From: Pseudomonas sp. SLFW
GTDB lineage: Bacteria; Pseudomonadota; Gammaproteobacteria; Pseudomonadales; Pseudomonadaceae
Length of the DNA stretch: 64,000 nucleotides
NCBI RefSeq assembly: GCF_009905615.1
Contig: NZ_JAAAKW010000004.1
Coordinates: forward strand, 372,001 to 436,000
Direction: 5' to 3'
Shown here: positions 45,901-54,533 of the stretch, one piece after another
Layout of the letters: the number at the start of each line of letters is the position of its first letter
Position numbering within the stretch: the first letter of the stretch is position 1
The notes under the pieces: model-generated
What the model was told of the DNA's origin: nothing
Database searches by the model: none
The model's input: only the letters and a program-made list of their open reading frames with translations
Program-made: the position numbers and the translations under genes

Positions 45901-47115
45901 CTGTTGGAACTGAGCTTCAGCAAGGATGTGATTCTGTCCAAACAGGGCAGCCTGGAGCTTAAATCATTGCGCACGGACGACCGCCTCCACGCGGCCGTCA
46001 GTTCGCAGATCGAGCTGGAAAAACCCAACGATTACACCCTCGCCGAGCAGATCGACGTGTTGGAGAGCTCGTTGCGGGAATACGATCGGGGCATCCTTAT
46101 CGCTGTGTGCGCCCAGCAAAGCGTGCCCGAAGCGTTCGAACCCGTGCGATTCACCCGGTTTCTGGACGAATTCGGCTGGATCGCCGACCGGGCGGAAAAA
46201 CGCTTGTCGGATCTGATCCGTGAAAGCACCGAGCCTGTGGCGCGTCCTGTGGATTACGCGCCACGCGTTCGGCAGCCGCGCAAACGGGTGTTCAAGACCC
46301 GCGCCCACCGCACGTTGGTGGGGCAGTTGCGCGAAGGCGAACCCGACATGCCGGGTGCGGTGGTCGATGTCACGCAATCCATGGGCAACACCGTGATCGA
46401 GACGTACCACCTGCATGAGAACGGGGAGTGGGTCGAGGTTAATACGGTCGCGCCTGCTCAACCTGAAAAGCCCGTGCCTGTGGTGGCACTGGCGGAACTC
46501 AAACGTCAGGCGACCTCGTTGTTGGAGCGCGTCGAGGCAGACATTGCCAACGCCCGGCGTCAGTCGAAAAAAGCGGATGAGCCTGCGGACATGCAGGACA
46601 TCCTGACCCACAAGGCCGACCGGCTGACGGCGCTCGCGGAAAAGCTCACGAGCGCGGGGGCCGGTGACGAAGCGGCTCAGATTCAGGTGAGCGCGTTGCG
46701 GGCGTCTGCCTCCCGGCTGGTGGAGGAGGGACGGACCTTGCGCATCGCGATGATCAAGGCGCAACCGCCGACGGCGGGACGTCTCGCCTGGTTGGCTCAG
46801 GAACGTGAGGTGGACATCGCCCGGTTCGAGGGACGCAAGAATATGTCAGGCGCCAAACGAAACGATTTCCTGCAGGAATACGTGATTCGTGACGCGGATC
46901 AGCGGGTGCTGTGGTGGGCGCATTTTCATTACGCCAGTGAAAACGCGGCAGCCGAGGCGTTCACCGCTGCTCACCTGAAACGCCCGGAGCAGCGGTTTGT
47001 GGGGTACAAGGCGCAGGTCAAGGCGGCGAAGGAGAGCAAGGACGTGATTCGCGTGTACCGCAGCGCCATCGGCAAGGAGATCGCGCAGCGGTTGTTTCTG
47101 AGCCTCGCGGGCTAG
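42913..47115 (+). CDS. Large DUF6543-like protein ('dermonecrotic toxin domain' family), possible effector
   Basis: A 1400-residue protein without a signal peptide. From memory of family sequences it resembles the large Pseudomonas proteins annotated as dermonecrotic toxin domain-containing (DUF6543). Matching blocks are RRQRLFGDQLRVQLPL (about residue 380), RYANGGFDQPHIVRFGLG (about 510), a beta-rich segment GLYLHDGQWHARLDSGVYRV (about 728), and the C-terminal LWWAHFHYASENAAAEAFTA (about 1335). A hydrophobic stretch at about 590-655 could insert in membranes. Long helical segments follow. No toxin active site could be named. The ATG at 42913 is preferred; a frame to 42739 adds 58 unlikely residues. 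It has no immunity-like or secretion gene nearby. Confidence 0.75.
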   Translation: MTDKFDLIDLFSRRPSLSEQARDSLRAALTSYFPDVHLDPDVAVVTGQAENGEARTATLTACLQRFFASGQTPRWKSGADALVVDPAASLAPAPSGDMEALAILVDTVSLGLLDDFTGSLIAFWDRAGADGATPCTRLANALAQRRPENTDASVFEQQALAILDAQLADLQAIPSLGLNDFDEIERYVAKTTDILPWLSDAQDAAITRHLSRFEQVPDWLSRASSADRLDFSRRLAALAVVNARAAGRCWDDDVPPLLDYARKTLQDLMRGDHPDVTWLTLDDVTVHIDKVVAVPVPSAGQFIPIGSIEHQRMSVAHFALGNLCSVPSGTIVLSLRDGGPLPRWLTIDYLKQLVVRADIGRAYPTLVRQYLMTNPVEVSRRQRLFGDQLRVQLPLKALEQKLRGEGGLTDAGYRRVCSLFERSAAHAGSDTVLRPLAWVAQPGAVADDVCNQFVIGTSDTAVGPFVLYRPLAPMPLMEFAAWPELRAAIATTGELQGDALVWMTDHGRQRYANGGFDQPHIVRFGLGSDFAPIENPAPAQLAVANVDGDVLVALFNANARALVELADRESVSNAESRWAMIQRAGWLGLDLVMPFLSGAVGNALWLVQLMSAVDQVLVARKRAVGHPERQAWTALLLTVSMMLMHEGFVPRLRTPRAEVAEGEATRAGHGPTEAPETVDGESQATALTPLLDFSWSSVRHRLTPAQARDLERLKVTPEPDLGAPSAERDSEGLYLHDGQWHARLDSGVYRVAFKDEDVRVIDPRSSAIVGPRLRRTGGRWTLDLSLGLRGGGPKRNARQVALENAAKLKAVTEREAVLDQHQVVLFRRFVGWNKTCRGAKAQLPGTLYDLIETDLNELKAIVEERQRLQASLRPADRAPETTVAKDLQALVRRIAFYEGVLLQNLVKLARNQMDRLEAVSLSAVTQENVDGYVALFEDMLQIEERGTQWSGLRESLWQQLRDVPKVGEKIWHDEVLDLVRSNVFTQLDWRATRLWSLLELSFSKDVILSKQGSLELKSLRTDDRLHAAVSSQIELEKPNDYTLAEQIDVLESSLREYDRGILIAVCAQQSVPEAFEPVRFTRFLDEFGWIADRAEKRLSDLIRESTEPVARPVDYAPRVRQPRKRVFKTRAHRTLVGQLREGEPDMPGAVVDVTQSMGNTVIETYHLHENGEWVEVNTVAPAQPEKPVPVVALAELKRQATSLLERVEADIANARRQSKKADEPADMQDILTHKADRLTALAEKLTSAGAGDEAAQIQVSALRASASRLVEEGRTLRIAMIKAQPPTAGRLAWLAQEREVDIARFEGRKNMSGAKRNDFLQEYVIRDADQRVLWWAHFHYASENAAAEAFTAAHLKRPEQRFVGYKAQVKAAKESKDVIRVYRSAIGKEIAQRLFLSLAG

Positions 47116-47116
47116 C

Positions 47117-47683
47117 TTATTTAAGCAGGGCGTCGCGCAGGTCAGTCGACAGACCGTCCGGCGCCAGCCAGATCGCGAAATACACCTTTGCCAGCTCAGG
47201 GTCGGGGCTGGCAAAGATCACCTTGCCATTGCGCGTCAGGTTCAAGCCATCGGTGCGGTCCCAGGTCAGGTCGTAACGGTCGCCTTTGACGATGTTCTGG
47301 AAGCTTTGGTGCAGGCGGTCGAGTTCGGGTTTCAAACGAACGAGGGTGTCTTGCGGCTGTTGTTTTTCGAGGGCCGCGTTGGCGGCCTTGATCACGTCCT
47401 GGCGGTCGATGTCCCGAAAATAATACAGCTCAAGTTTCTGGGGTGACTGGGTGAAGGCAGCCTGTTTGGCGCTGATTGAAGGCTCGGCATAAAAGGCGGC
47501 GGCGTAAACGTCGGTCCAGAGGTAGGTGAGTATCGCCTGGTTCTTGCGCTCCAGCGCCGGGGAATGGCCGTCGAGCCGGGCAGGGAAGTTGGCCTGCTTG
47601 AGCAAGTCCGCCTGAGACGCCATGGCCATCGGGCTGGCGAACGCGGCAAGCAGGAGCATCCAGTGAATGAGGCGGTAGCGCAT
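47117..47683 (-). CDS. Exported chalcone isomerase-like domain protein
   Basis: A 188-residue protein with a signal peptide (MRYRLIHWMLLLAAFASPMA, cleavage likely after AMA) and a chalcone isomerase-like fold in the mature part (YLWTDVYAAAFYAEP, KLELYYFRDIDRQDVIKAA, KVYFAIWLAPDG). Bacterial members are periplasmic and of unknown function; they are not thought to act on flavonoids. The ATG at 47683 has AGAAGA upstream; a longer frame to 47917 runs over a palindromic repeat and is rejected. Its 3' end meets the convergent large gene with a one-base gap. Confidence 0.85.
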   Translation of the reverse strand: MRYRLIHWMLLLAAFASPMAMASQADLLKQANFPARLDGHSPALERKNQAILTYLWTDVYAAAFYAEPSISAKQAAFTQSPQKLELYYFRDIDRQDVIKAANAALEKQQPQDTLVRLKPELDRLHQSFQNIVKGDRYDLTWDRTDGLNLTRNGKVIFASPDPELAKVYFAIWLAPDGLSTDLRDALLK

Positions 47684-48191
47684 GAGGGTGTCTTCTGTGG
47701 CGAGGGGGGTAAGGTAAGGGTATGACATTTTTAGCGGTGCGCGGTGCGGCGGGGTATGCAAACGGCCTACGCTATTCGCACAGACATGGCGGAGCATCTC
47801 CAGCGACCGATAGATTTTTCGCGAATAAATTCGCTCCCACAGTGAAGAACGCGTCCTGCCTGATGCCGAGTCGCGCCGTCGAATCCCTGTCGTTGTACGG
47901 CAAAAAACGCCCTCCACGCCTCAACCCCACAAAAAATGCAGCTTTTATTGGGATTCCCCCCACCAACACATTTATCATCCGCACCCATTGGGCATTTTCC
48001 GCGCCTCACGAGGGTGACGAGTGTCACGTAACGCAGACAAAATTGGCCTGCGACGCGACCAAGGGTTAATGTTCCCCGCGACGCCGGACGATTAGACTGC
48101 GCCGCGAGTTTCGATTCTTCATGCCGCCGGGCGCGGCATGGGTTAGCCAGAGACGCCAGAGTGGCGCCTCGGCCCGTTCTAAGGAGTACGC
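47684..48191. other. 508-bp intergenic region before sthA
   Basis: It contains the promoters of two divergent genes, one isolated REP arm (47818-47842), and otherwise no recognisable gene or structured RNA. Short frames here lack ribosome sites and family sequence. Confidence 0.6.
47818..47842. repeat. Single REP arm
   Basis: TTCGCGAATAAATTCGCTCC followed by CACAG is one arm of the REP family. No inverse mate was found within about 150 bases on either side, unlike all other copies in the window. Confidence 0.75.
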
Positions 48192-49586
48192 ATGGCTGTC
48201 TACAACTACGACGTAGTGGTACTGGGTTCCGGCCCAGCTGGAGAAGGCGCGGCAATGAACGCCGCCAAGGCTGGGCGCAAGGTAGCCATGGTCGACAGCC
48301 GTCGGCAGGTCGGCGGCAACTGCACCCACCTGGGCACGATCCCGTCCAAGGCGTTGCGTCACTCGGTCAAGCAGATCATCCAGTTCAACACCAACCCGAT
48401 GTTCCGGGCCATTGGCGAGCCGCGCTGGTTTTCGTTCCCGGACGTGCTGAAAAGCGCTGAAAAAGTCATCAACAAACAGGTCGCGTCCCGCACCGGCTAC
48501 TACGCCCGTAACCGCGTCGACGTGTTCTTCGGCACCGGCAGCTTTGCCGACGAGCGCACCGTTGACGTGGTCTGCGACACCGGCGTCGTGGAAAAGTTGG
48601 TCGCCAACCAGATCATCATCGCCACCGGCTCACGGCCTTATCGCCCAGCGGATATCGACTTTTCCCACAAGCGTATCTACGACAGCGACACCATCCTCAG
48701 CATCAGCCACACCCCGCGCAAGCTGATCATTTACGGGGCTGGCGTGATCGGTTGCGAATACGCGTCGATCTTCAGCGGTCTGGGCGTGGACGTCGAGCTG
48801 ATCGACAACCGTGACCAGTTGCTGAGTTTCCTCGACGCCGAAATCTCCCAAGGCTTGAGCTATCACTTCAGCAACAACAACGTGATGGTGCGCCACAACG
48901 AAGAATACGAGCGCGTCGAAGGCCTCGAAAACGGCGTGATCCTGCACCTCAAGTCCGGCAAGAAAGTGAAGGCCGACGCCTTGCTGTGGTGCAACGGTCG
49001 GACCGGCAACACCGACAAACTGGGTCTGGAAAACGTCGGCATCAAGGCCAATGGCCGTGGCCAGATCGAAGTGGATGAGGAATACCGCACCAGCAAGCCG
49101 AACATTTTTGGCGCTGGCGACGTGATTGGCTGGCCGAGTCTGGCCAGTGCGGCGTACGACCAGGGGCGTTCGGCGTCGGGCAAGGCGGTGGACAACGGCA
49201 CCTGGCGCTTCGTCAACGACGTGCCGACCGGCATTTACACCATCCCGGAAATCAGCTCGATCGGTCAGAACGAACACGACCTGACCCAGGCCAAAGTGCC
49301 GTATGAAGTGGGCAAGGCGTTCTTCAAAAGCATGGCTCGCGCGCAGATCTCCAACGAGCCGGTGGGCATGTTGAAGATCCTGTTCCACCGCGAAACCTTG
49401 CAGATTCTCGGCGTGCATTGCTTCGGCGACCAGGCGTCGGAGATCGTGCACATCGGTCAGGCGATCATGAGCCAGCCCGGCGAGGCGAATACCCTCAAGT
49501 ATTTCGTCAATACCACGTTCAACTACCCGACCATGGCCGAAGCCTATCGGGTCGCGGCGTACGACGGCCTCAACCGGCTTTTTTGA
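48192..49586 (+). CDS. sthA: Soluble pyridine nucleotide transhydrogenase
   Basis: A 464-residue FAD enzyme that moves reducing power between NADPH and NAD+. The FAD site is [19 protein letters not shown] near residue 9. The redox-disulfide position reads [14 protein letters not shown], with the second cysteine replaced by threonine, as in SthA and unlike dihydrolipoamide dehydrogenases. The NAD site is [17 protein letters not shown] near 180, and the second FAD block is [15 protein letters not shown]. The ATG at 48192 has AAGGAG seven bases upstream. The gene stands alone. A GC-rich inverted repeat without a T-run follows its stop. Confidence 0.97.
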   Translation: MAVYNYDVVVLGSGPAGEGAAMNAAKAGRKVAMVDSRRQVGGNCTHLGTIPSKALRHSVKQIIQFNTNPMFRAIGEPRWFSFPDVLKSAEKVINKQVASRTGYYARNRVDVFFGTGSFADERTVDVVCDTGVVEKLVANQIIIATGSRPYRPADIDFSHKRIYDSDTILSISHTPRKLIIYGAGVIGCEYASIFSGLGVDVELIDNRDQLLSFLDAEISQGLSYHFSNNNVMVRHNEEYERVEGLENGVILHLKSGKKVKADALLWCNGRTGNTDKLGLENVGIKANGRGQIEVDEEYRTSKPNIFGAGDVIGWPSLASAAYDQGRSASGKAVDNGTWRFVNDVPTGIYTIPEISSIGQNEHDLTQAKVPYEVGKAFFKSMARAQISNEPVGMLKILFHRETLQILGVHCFGDQASEIVHIGQAIMSQPGEANTLKYFVNTTFNYPTMAEAYRVAAYDGLNRLF

Positions 49587-49628
49587 GCGGCTCCGGCCGG
49601 TGGCCTGAGCCGGCCGGGGAGACCGATT

Positions 49629-50351
49629 TCAGTAATTCCCGAGGGTGGCGCTGGCCAAACCGGGAAAGTCTGTAATCAGGCTGTCAACGCCGAAGTCGGC
49701 GAGTCTGCGCATGAGCGCGGGCTCGTTGACGGTCCAGACGGACACATGCAGGCCCAGGGTCTGTGCTTTCTTCAGGCGCTCGGGCGTGCAGTGCGTCCAG
49801 TTCAGCGCCAGAATCTCGCAGCCATAACTCGTGGCGACCTTCAACGGGTCGAGCCACGCGTATTCCGCCACCAGCCCTCGCGACAGGTCCGGGGTCAGCT
49901 CCAGCGCCGCCTTGAGCACTTCCCGCGAACTCGACGTAATGGTGACCCTGTCCAGCAGACCGTGACGTTGCGCCATCTCGCGGATCGCCAATACGGTCGT
50001 GGCCGCTCGGGTGCGTGACGCGCTCTTGACTTCCAGTTGCCAGTGGTCGAAATCGCATTTCTCGAACAGCTCTTCCAGGCGCGGAATCGGGCACGGATTG
50101 ACCCAGCCCGGGCCGCCCTTGCGCGCGTCGTAGGTCACCAGGTCCTTCGCATCATGCTCGACCACTTTGCCGCGCCGGTCGGTGGTGCGCTTCAGGGTCG
50201 GGTCGTGGATGACCATCAGTTCGCCGTCACGGGACAGGTGCAGGTCCAGTTCACAACGCTTGACCCCGTGCTTCAGGCATTCCTGAAAGCTGGTGAGGGT
50301 GTTCTCCGGTGCTTCGCCTTTAGCGCCGCGGTGGCCATAGATAAGGGTCAC
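49629..50351 (-). CDS. Glycerophosphodiester phosphodiesterase
   Basis: A 240-residue GDPD-family TIM-barrel enzyme that splits glycerophosphodiesters to glycerol 3-phosphate and an alcohol. Catalytic-site blocks are visible: IYGHRGAKGEAPENTL at the N terminus and ELDLHLSRDGELMVIHDPTL near residue 39. No signal peptide is present, so it resembles the cytoplasmic UgpQ type. A GTG at 50351 with AGGAG six bases upstream is preferred; a longer frame to 50486 would lack a family N terminus. It is followed on the other strand by sthA's end, and the PilZ-like gene lies 40 bp upstream. Confidence 0.92.
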   Translation of the reverse strand: MTLIYGHRGAKGEAPENTLTSFQECLKHGVKRCELDLHLSRDGELMVIHDPTLKRTTDRRGKVVEHDAKDLVTYDARKGGPGWVNPCPIPRLEELFEKCDFDHWQLEVKSASRTRAATTVLAIREMAQRHGLLDRVTITSSSREVLKAALELTPDLSRGLVAEYAWLDPLKVATSYGCEILALNWTHCTPERLKKAQTLGLHVSVWTVNEPALMRRLADFGVDSLITDFPGLASATLGNY

Positions 50352-50391
50352 AAATACTCCTTGAATTACGAAGGCGCCTACAGGCTCAAAA

Positions 50392-50979
50392 TCAGGATGG
50401 ATCAGGGGTGTTTTGCTCTCGGGCCAGGCGTCGTTGCGCGGCTTGTCGTTGCAGGATGTGTCTGGCCAGGAGCTGTCGCTGGGCATCGCTCAGCTCGACC
50501 CACTCGGTGCCGATCTCGAAATCGCCAAGGGTGAGGGACTGGGATTGCGTGACCCTGGCCCGCAGCATCATCCCGGACGCCTGGGGCATGAGCACCATTT
50601 TGACCGACAACAGGCTGCCGACGGGGAAGGGCTGGTGAGCGTTAAATTGCAGGCCGCCCTCGGACATGATCACTTTTTGCGGAGCGCCGAGCTTGCCTAG
50701 AACCGTCTGAGCCACCACTTGACCGAGCAAATCGATGCGTTTGCTCATGGCCCGCAGGAAGCTGTTGGTGGTACGGTCGCGGTCGTCGAGCTGGCGCAGC
50801 AGGTGCTGCGATTCGAACTCGGCGACGTGCAACTCGCTCAGCAGATCGAAGAGGGTCGAGGTGTCCCGATGAGCGAGCTCATCGACCGAGCCGGACGCTG
50901 GAATGCGTTGAATTTCCAGTGCGACGCTGTCCTCGATACGGTAGTATTCGCGGCGTTCTTCTTCATCTAATGTCGACAT
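50392..50979 (-). CDS. PilZ-like protein with a degenerate c-di-GMP motif
   Basis: A 195-residue protein that starts MSTLDEEERREYYRIEDSVA, showing an RxxxR motif (REYYR), then a helical stretch and a C-terminal beta domain resembling PilZ. The second motif, normally [D/N]xSxxG, appears as IMSEGG and so lacks the acidic or amide first residue. This suggests altered or lost c-di-GMP binding. A separate PilZ gene at 60325 has both motifs intact. It precedes the glycerophosphodiesterase on the same strand by 40 bp. The function is unknown. Confidence 0.8.
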   Translation of the reverse strand: MSTLDEEERREYYRIEDSVALEIQRIPASGSVDELAHRDTSTLFDLLSELHVAEFESQHLLRQLDDRDRTTNSFLRAMSKRIDLLGQVVAQTVLGKLGAPQKVIMSEGGLQFNAHQPFPVGSLLSVKMVLMPQASGMMLRARVTQSQSLTLGDFEIGTEWVELSDAQRQLLARHILQRQAAQRRLAREQNTPDPS

Positions 50980-51105
50980 GGCGAACCCATGGTAGCGGCG
51001 GTTGTCAGAGTGATTGCTCTCGTTTGCGACTCAGCGATTCGAGTGTAAAGCCGCAGGCCCAGGCCCGCCACAAGGACGTTCCCATTCCTCCGAACAAGCC
51101 CCTAC

Positions 51106-52356
51106 ATGTTCAGACCTCTTTTTGTATTTATCGGCACGCGTTACACCCGTGCAAAACGCCGTAATCATTTTGTCTCCTTCATTTCCCTGACGTCGATGAT
51201 CGGTCTCGCCCTCGGCGTAGTGGTGATGATAGTCGTGTTATCGGTCATGAACGGTTTCGATCATGAGATGCGCACCCGCGTCCTCGGCATGGTGCCCCAC
51301 GCGACCATCGAATCCGGCGACCCGATCAACGACTGGCAAAGCCTCGCGGCCAAGGTCAAGCAGAACCCTCAGGTCGAAGCCATTGCGCCGTTCACCCAGA
51401 TGCAGGGTCTGCTGACGAACAACGGCAATGTGCAGAAAATCCTGCTCAATGCCATCGACCCGGTTCAGGAACGCAAAGTTTCGATTATCGATGGCTTCAT
51501 GAAACAGGGTCGGCTTGACGACCTGGTGTCAGGCGGCTTCGGCGTAGTCATCGGCGACAAGGCCGCGACCAAGCTGGGCGTCGGCATCGGCGACAAGGTC
51601 ACCTTCGTTTCCCCTGAAGTCACGGTCACGCCCGCCGGGATGTTCCCGCGGATGAAGCGCTTCACCGTGGTCGGCATCTTCCACGTCGGCGCGGGCGAAC
51701 TCGACGGCTACCTCGGCGTGACCAACCTTCAGGACCTGGCCCGTCTGCACCGCTGGAAGCCTGATCAGGTGCAGGGGCTGCGCCTGAAATTCACCGACCT
51801 GTTCAAGGCGCCGCGCACGGCTTACGACATCGCCCAGAGCCTCGGCGATCATCAGTATTACTCCCGCGACTGGACCCGCACCCACGGCAACCTGTACCAG
51901 GCCATCGGCATGGAGAAATCCATCATCGGCCTGCTCTTGCTGCTGATCGTGGCGGTGGCGGCGTTCAACATCATTTCGACGCTGGTGATGGTGGTCAACG
52001 ACAAGCGCGGCGACATCGCGATCCTGCGCACGCTGGGGGCGACACCGGGGCAGATCATGGCGATCTTCATGGTGCAGGGCACGGTGATCGGTGTGGTCGG
52101 CACGGCGATTGGCGCGGCCGTCGGCATTCTTGCTGCACTGAACGTCAGTGCCGCGATCTCGGCGCTGGAAGGCCTGATCGGGCACAAGTTTCTCAACGCG
52201 GATGTCTATTTCATCGACTATCTGCCTTCGCAATTGATGACCAGTGACGTGCTGATGGTATGCGGCGCGGCTTTGGTCCTGAGTTTCCTCGCCACCTTGT
52301 ATCCCGCCTGGCGTGCCGCGCGCACCCAGCCGGCGGAGGCGCTACGTTATGAGTGA
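51106..52356 (+). CDS. lolC: Lipoprotein-releasing ABC transporter permease (LolC/E family)
   Basis: A 416-residue inner-membrane permease of the Lol system, which releases outer-membrane lipoproteins to LolA. It has a first membrane helix ([20 protein letters not shown], about residues 26-45), a large periplasmic domain, and three C-terminal membrane helices starting at [20 protein letters not shown]. The start is the ATG at 51106 ([19 protein letters not shown]). The end reads into the start region of lolD. A closely similar second permease gene lies after lolD. Confidence 0.95.
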   Translation: MFRPLFVFIGTRYTRAKRRNHFVSFISLTSMIGLALGVVVMIVVLSVMNGFDHEMRTRVLGMVPHATIESGDPINDWQSLAAKVKQNPQVEAIAPFTQMQGLLTNNGNVQKILLNAIDPVQERKVSIIDGFMKQGRLDDLVSGGFGVVIGDKAATKLGVGIGDKVTFVSPEVTVTPAGMFPRMKRFTVVGIFHVGAGELDGYLGVTNLQDLARLHRWKPDQVQGLRLKFTDLFKAPRTAYDIAQSLGDHQYYSRDWTRTHGNLYQAIGMEKSIIGLLLLLIVAVAAFNIISTLVMVVNDKRGDIAILRTLGATPGQIMAIFMVQGTVIGVVGTAIGAAVGILAALNVSAAISALEGLIGHKFLNADVYFIDYLPSQLMTSDVLMVCGAALVLSFLATLYPAWRAARTQPAEALRYE

Positions 52357-52363
52357 GTCGCGC

Positions 52364-53047
52364 ATGAGTGATAAAGCTGTACTGAGTTGCCGCAACCTGG
52401 GCAAATCCTACGAGGAAGGCCCGGAGTCCGTGGTCGTGCTGTCGGGCCTGCAGCTGGAGTTGCACCCTGGCGAACGCGTGGCGATTGTCGGCAGTTCCGG
52501 CTCCGGCAAAAGTACCTTGCTCAACCTGTTGGGCGGTCTGGACACGCCGACCGAGGGCAGCGTATGGCTGGCCGGCGAAGAGTTGTCCGCGCTGAACGAA
52601 AAGGCCCGTGGTCTGTTGCGCAACCGGGCGCTGGGTTTCGTGTACCAGTTCCACCATCTGCTGCCAGAGTTCACCGCGCTGGAGAACGTCTGCATGCCGC
52701 TCCTGATCGGCAAGACCCCGATCCCGGAAGCCCGTCAGCGCGCCACCGCGTTGCTGGAGCGGGTAGGGCTCAAGCACCGCCTGGCGCACAAACCGTCCGA
52801 GCTGTCCGGTGGCGAACGCCAGCGGGTGGCCATTGCCCGGGCGCTGGTCAACCAGCCGGGTCTGGTGATGCTCGACGAACCGACCGGCAACCTCGATTCC
52901 CACACGGCCCAAGGCATTCAGGACCTGATGCTGGAGCTCAGCACCTCGTCGCGCACCGCGTTTCTGGTGGTGACCCACGACCTGTCGCTGGCTCGCCAGA
53001 TGGACCGCGTGTGGCGTCTGGAAGAAGGCCGTCTCGTCGAGGCGTGA
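52364..53047 (+). CDS. lolD: Lipoprotein-releasing ABC transporter ATPase
   Basis: The 227-residue ATP-binding subunit of LolCDE. Walker A is [19 protein letters not shown] near residue 42, the signature is [16 protein letters not shown] near 147, and Walker B is [13 protein letters not shown]. The LolD-specific segment [16 protein letters not shown] is present. The ATG at 52364 gives the usual 227 residues. An in-frame ATG at 52349 overlaps the lolC stop and would add five residues; the two cannot be told apart with certainty. A perfect hairpin lies right after the stop. Confidence 0.95.
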   Translation: MSDKAVLSCRNLGKSYEEGPESVVVLSGLQLELHPGERVAIVGSSGSGKSTLLNLLGGLDTPTEGSVWLAGEELSALNEKARGLLRNRALGFVYQFHHLLPEFTALENVCMPLLIGKTPIPEARQRATALLERVGLKHRLAHKPSELSGGERQRVAIARALVNQPGLVMLDEPTGNLDSHTAQGIQDLMLELSTSSRTAFLVVTHDLSLARQMDRVWRLEEGRLVEA

Positions 53048-53056
53048 TGCATTGAA

Positions 53057-53082
53057 CCCGACGCCCGCTTCATGGCGTCGGG
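53057..53082 (+). terminator. Hairpin between lolD and lolE (possible attenuator)
   Basis: CCCGACGCC (53057-53065) pairs exactly with GGCGTCGGG (53074-53082) around an eight-base loop. It is followed by GTGTTCCTATTT, which is T-rich but not a clean run. It could end or weaken transcription into lolE, or stabilise the upstream message. Confidence 0.55.
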
Positions 53083-53112
53083 GTGTTCCTATTTAGCTAC
53101 GGTGCTCCACGA

Positions 53113-54357
53113 ATGTTCAGACCGTTATCCATCTTCATCGGCACGCGATACACGCGGGCCAAGCGGCGCAACCACTTCATCTCATTCATTTCGATGACCT
53201 CGATGATCGGGCTGGCGCTGGGCGTGCTGGCGATGATCGTCGTGCTGTCCGTGATGAACGGCTTTCAGAAGGAAATGAGCTCGCGGATTCTCGGCATGGT
53301 GCCCCACGCGGTCATCGACGGGGTCAAGCCGCTGGACGACTGGAAAGCCGCTGCCGACGCCGCGTTGAAGAACCCGCAAGTCACGGCCGCTGTGCCGTTC
53401 ACGCAAATGGACGGCATGCTCTCATACAAGGGGTCGATGCAGCCGATCGAGATCAACGGTGTCGATCCCGCGCTGGAATCCCAAGTGTCCATCGTCACTC
53501 AGCACATCGTTCAGGGCCGCCTGCAGGATTTGAAAGCCGGCGAGTTTGGCGTGGTCATCGGTGAAATCACGGCACGGCGCTTCCGCCTGAACGTGGGCGA
53601 CAAAATCACCCTGATCGTCCCGGAAATCAGCAGCGATCCGGGCGGCATCACCCCGCGCCTGCAACGCCTGACCGTGGTCGGCGTGTTCAAGGTCGGCGCC
53701 GAGCTTGACGGCTCCATGGCGCTGGTCAACGTGGCCGATGCCGCGACGATCCAGCGCTGGCAGCCGAATCAGGTGCAGGGCGTACGTCTGGCGCTGACCG
53801 ATCTGTACGCGGCGCCGCAGGTTTCGACCGCCATCGCGGGCAGTTTGGGCGCGGACTACAAGGCCGATGACTGGACCCACACACAGGGCAGTCTGTTCAG
53901 CGCGATGAAAATGGAAAAGACCATGATCGGTCTGCTGTTGCTGATGATCGTCGCCGTCGCGGCCTTCAACATCATCGCCACGCTGATCATGGTGGTGAAC
54001 GACAAGGGCGCCGACATCGCAATCCTGCGCACCCTCGGCGCGACGCCTCGTCAGATCATGACCATCTTCATGGTGCAAGGCTCGGTGATCGGCGTGATCG
54101 GCACGATCATCGGCGGCGTATTGGGCGTGATCGCCGCCATCAACGTCAGTCAGTTGGTGGGCTGGGTCGAGCGCGTCACCGGCCAGCACATTTTCACCTC
54201 GGACGTGTACTTCATCAGCAACCTGCCATCGCAACTGGAAGGCAGTGACGTGGTGATGATCTGTGCGGCGGGGCTGATCCTGAGCTTTTTGGCGACCATC
54301 TACCCGGCGTACCGCGCCTCGCAGATTCAGCCGGCCCATGCGTTGCGGTATGAATAG
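53113..54357 (+). CDS. lolE: Second lipoprotein-releasing permease (LolE/C family)
   Basis: A 414-residue permease paralogous to lolC, with the same N terminus design ([19 protein letters not shown] and [20 protein letters not shown]). The four-helix plan and C-terminal block [20 protein letters not shown] are also shared. The ATG at 53113 is chosen because it aligns exactly with the lolC start; a frame to 53083 adds ten residues. Together with LolC and LolD it forms the heteromeric exporter. The pair probably arose by duplication. The 65-bp gap after lolD contains a perfect hairpin. Confidence 0.95.
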   Translation: MFRPLSIFIGTRYTRAKRRNHFISFISMTSMIGLALGVLAMIVVLSVMNGFQKEMSSRILGMVPHAVIDGVKPLDDWKAAADAALKNPQVTAAVPFTQMDGMLSYKGSMQPIEINGVDPALESQVSIVTQHIVQGRLQDLKAGEFGVVIGEITARRFRLNVGDKITLIVPEISSDPGGITPRLQRLTVVGVFKVGAELDGSMALVNVADAATIQRWQPNQVQGVRLALTDLYAAPQVSTAIAGSLGADYKADDWTHTQGSLFSAMKMEKTMIGLLLLMIVAVAAFNIIATLIMVVNDKGADIAILRTLGATPRQIMTIFMVQGSVIGVIGTIIGGVLGVIAAINVSQLVGWVERVTGQHIFTSDVYFISNLPSQLEGSDVVMICAAGLILSFLATIYPAYRASQIQPAHALRYE

Positions 54358-54389
54358 GTCTGCCTCGTTGGCTTGGGCGTACGCATAAT

Positions 54390-54479
54390 CTGTGGGAGCG
54401 GATTCATTCGCGAAAGTCTTTCTGCCTACAGAGAGGTATCGGTCGGGAGGCCCCCTCGCGAATGAATTCGCTCCCACAG
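54390..54479. repeat. REP pair
   Basis: CTGTGGGAGCGGATTCATTC and the inverse ending GAATTCGCTCCCACAG lie between the convergent lolE and copS-like genes. Confidence 0.85.
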
Positions 54480-54533
54480 GAGATCTGTTTTCACCCGGTT
54501 ACACCGTGGTGTGTCTGGGGCTGGTGACAGTAC

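Noticed and set aside
49590..49620. GC-rich inverted repeat after sthA as a terminator
   Set aside because: The stem is plausible, but no T-run follows on the + strand and the leftward gene ends nearby; evidence is too weak.
51106..54357. Two near-identical permeases as a recent duplication artefact
   Set aside because: LolC and LolE paralogues flanking lolD are the normal arrangement in gamma-proteobacteria.
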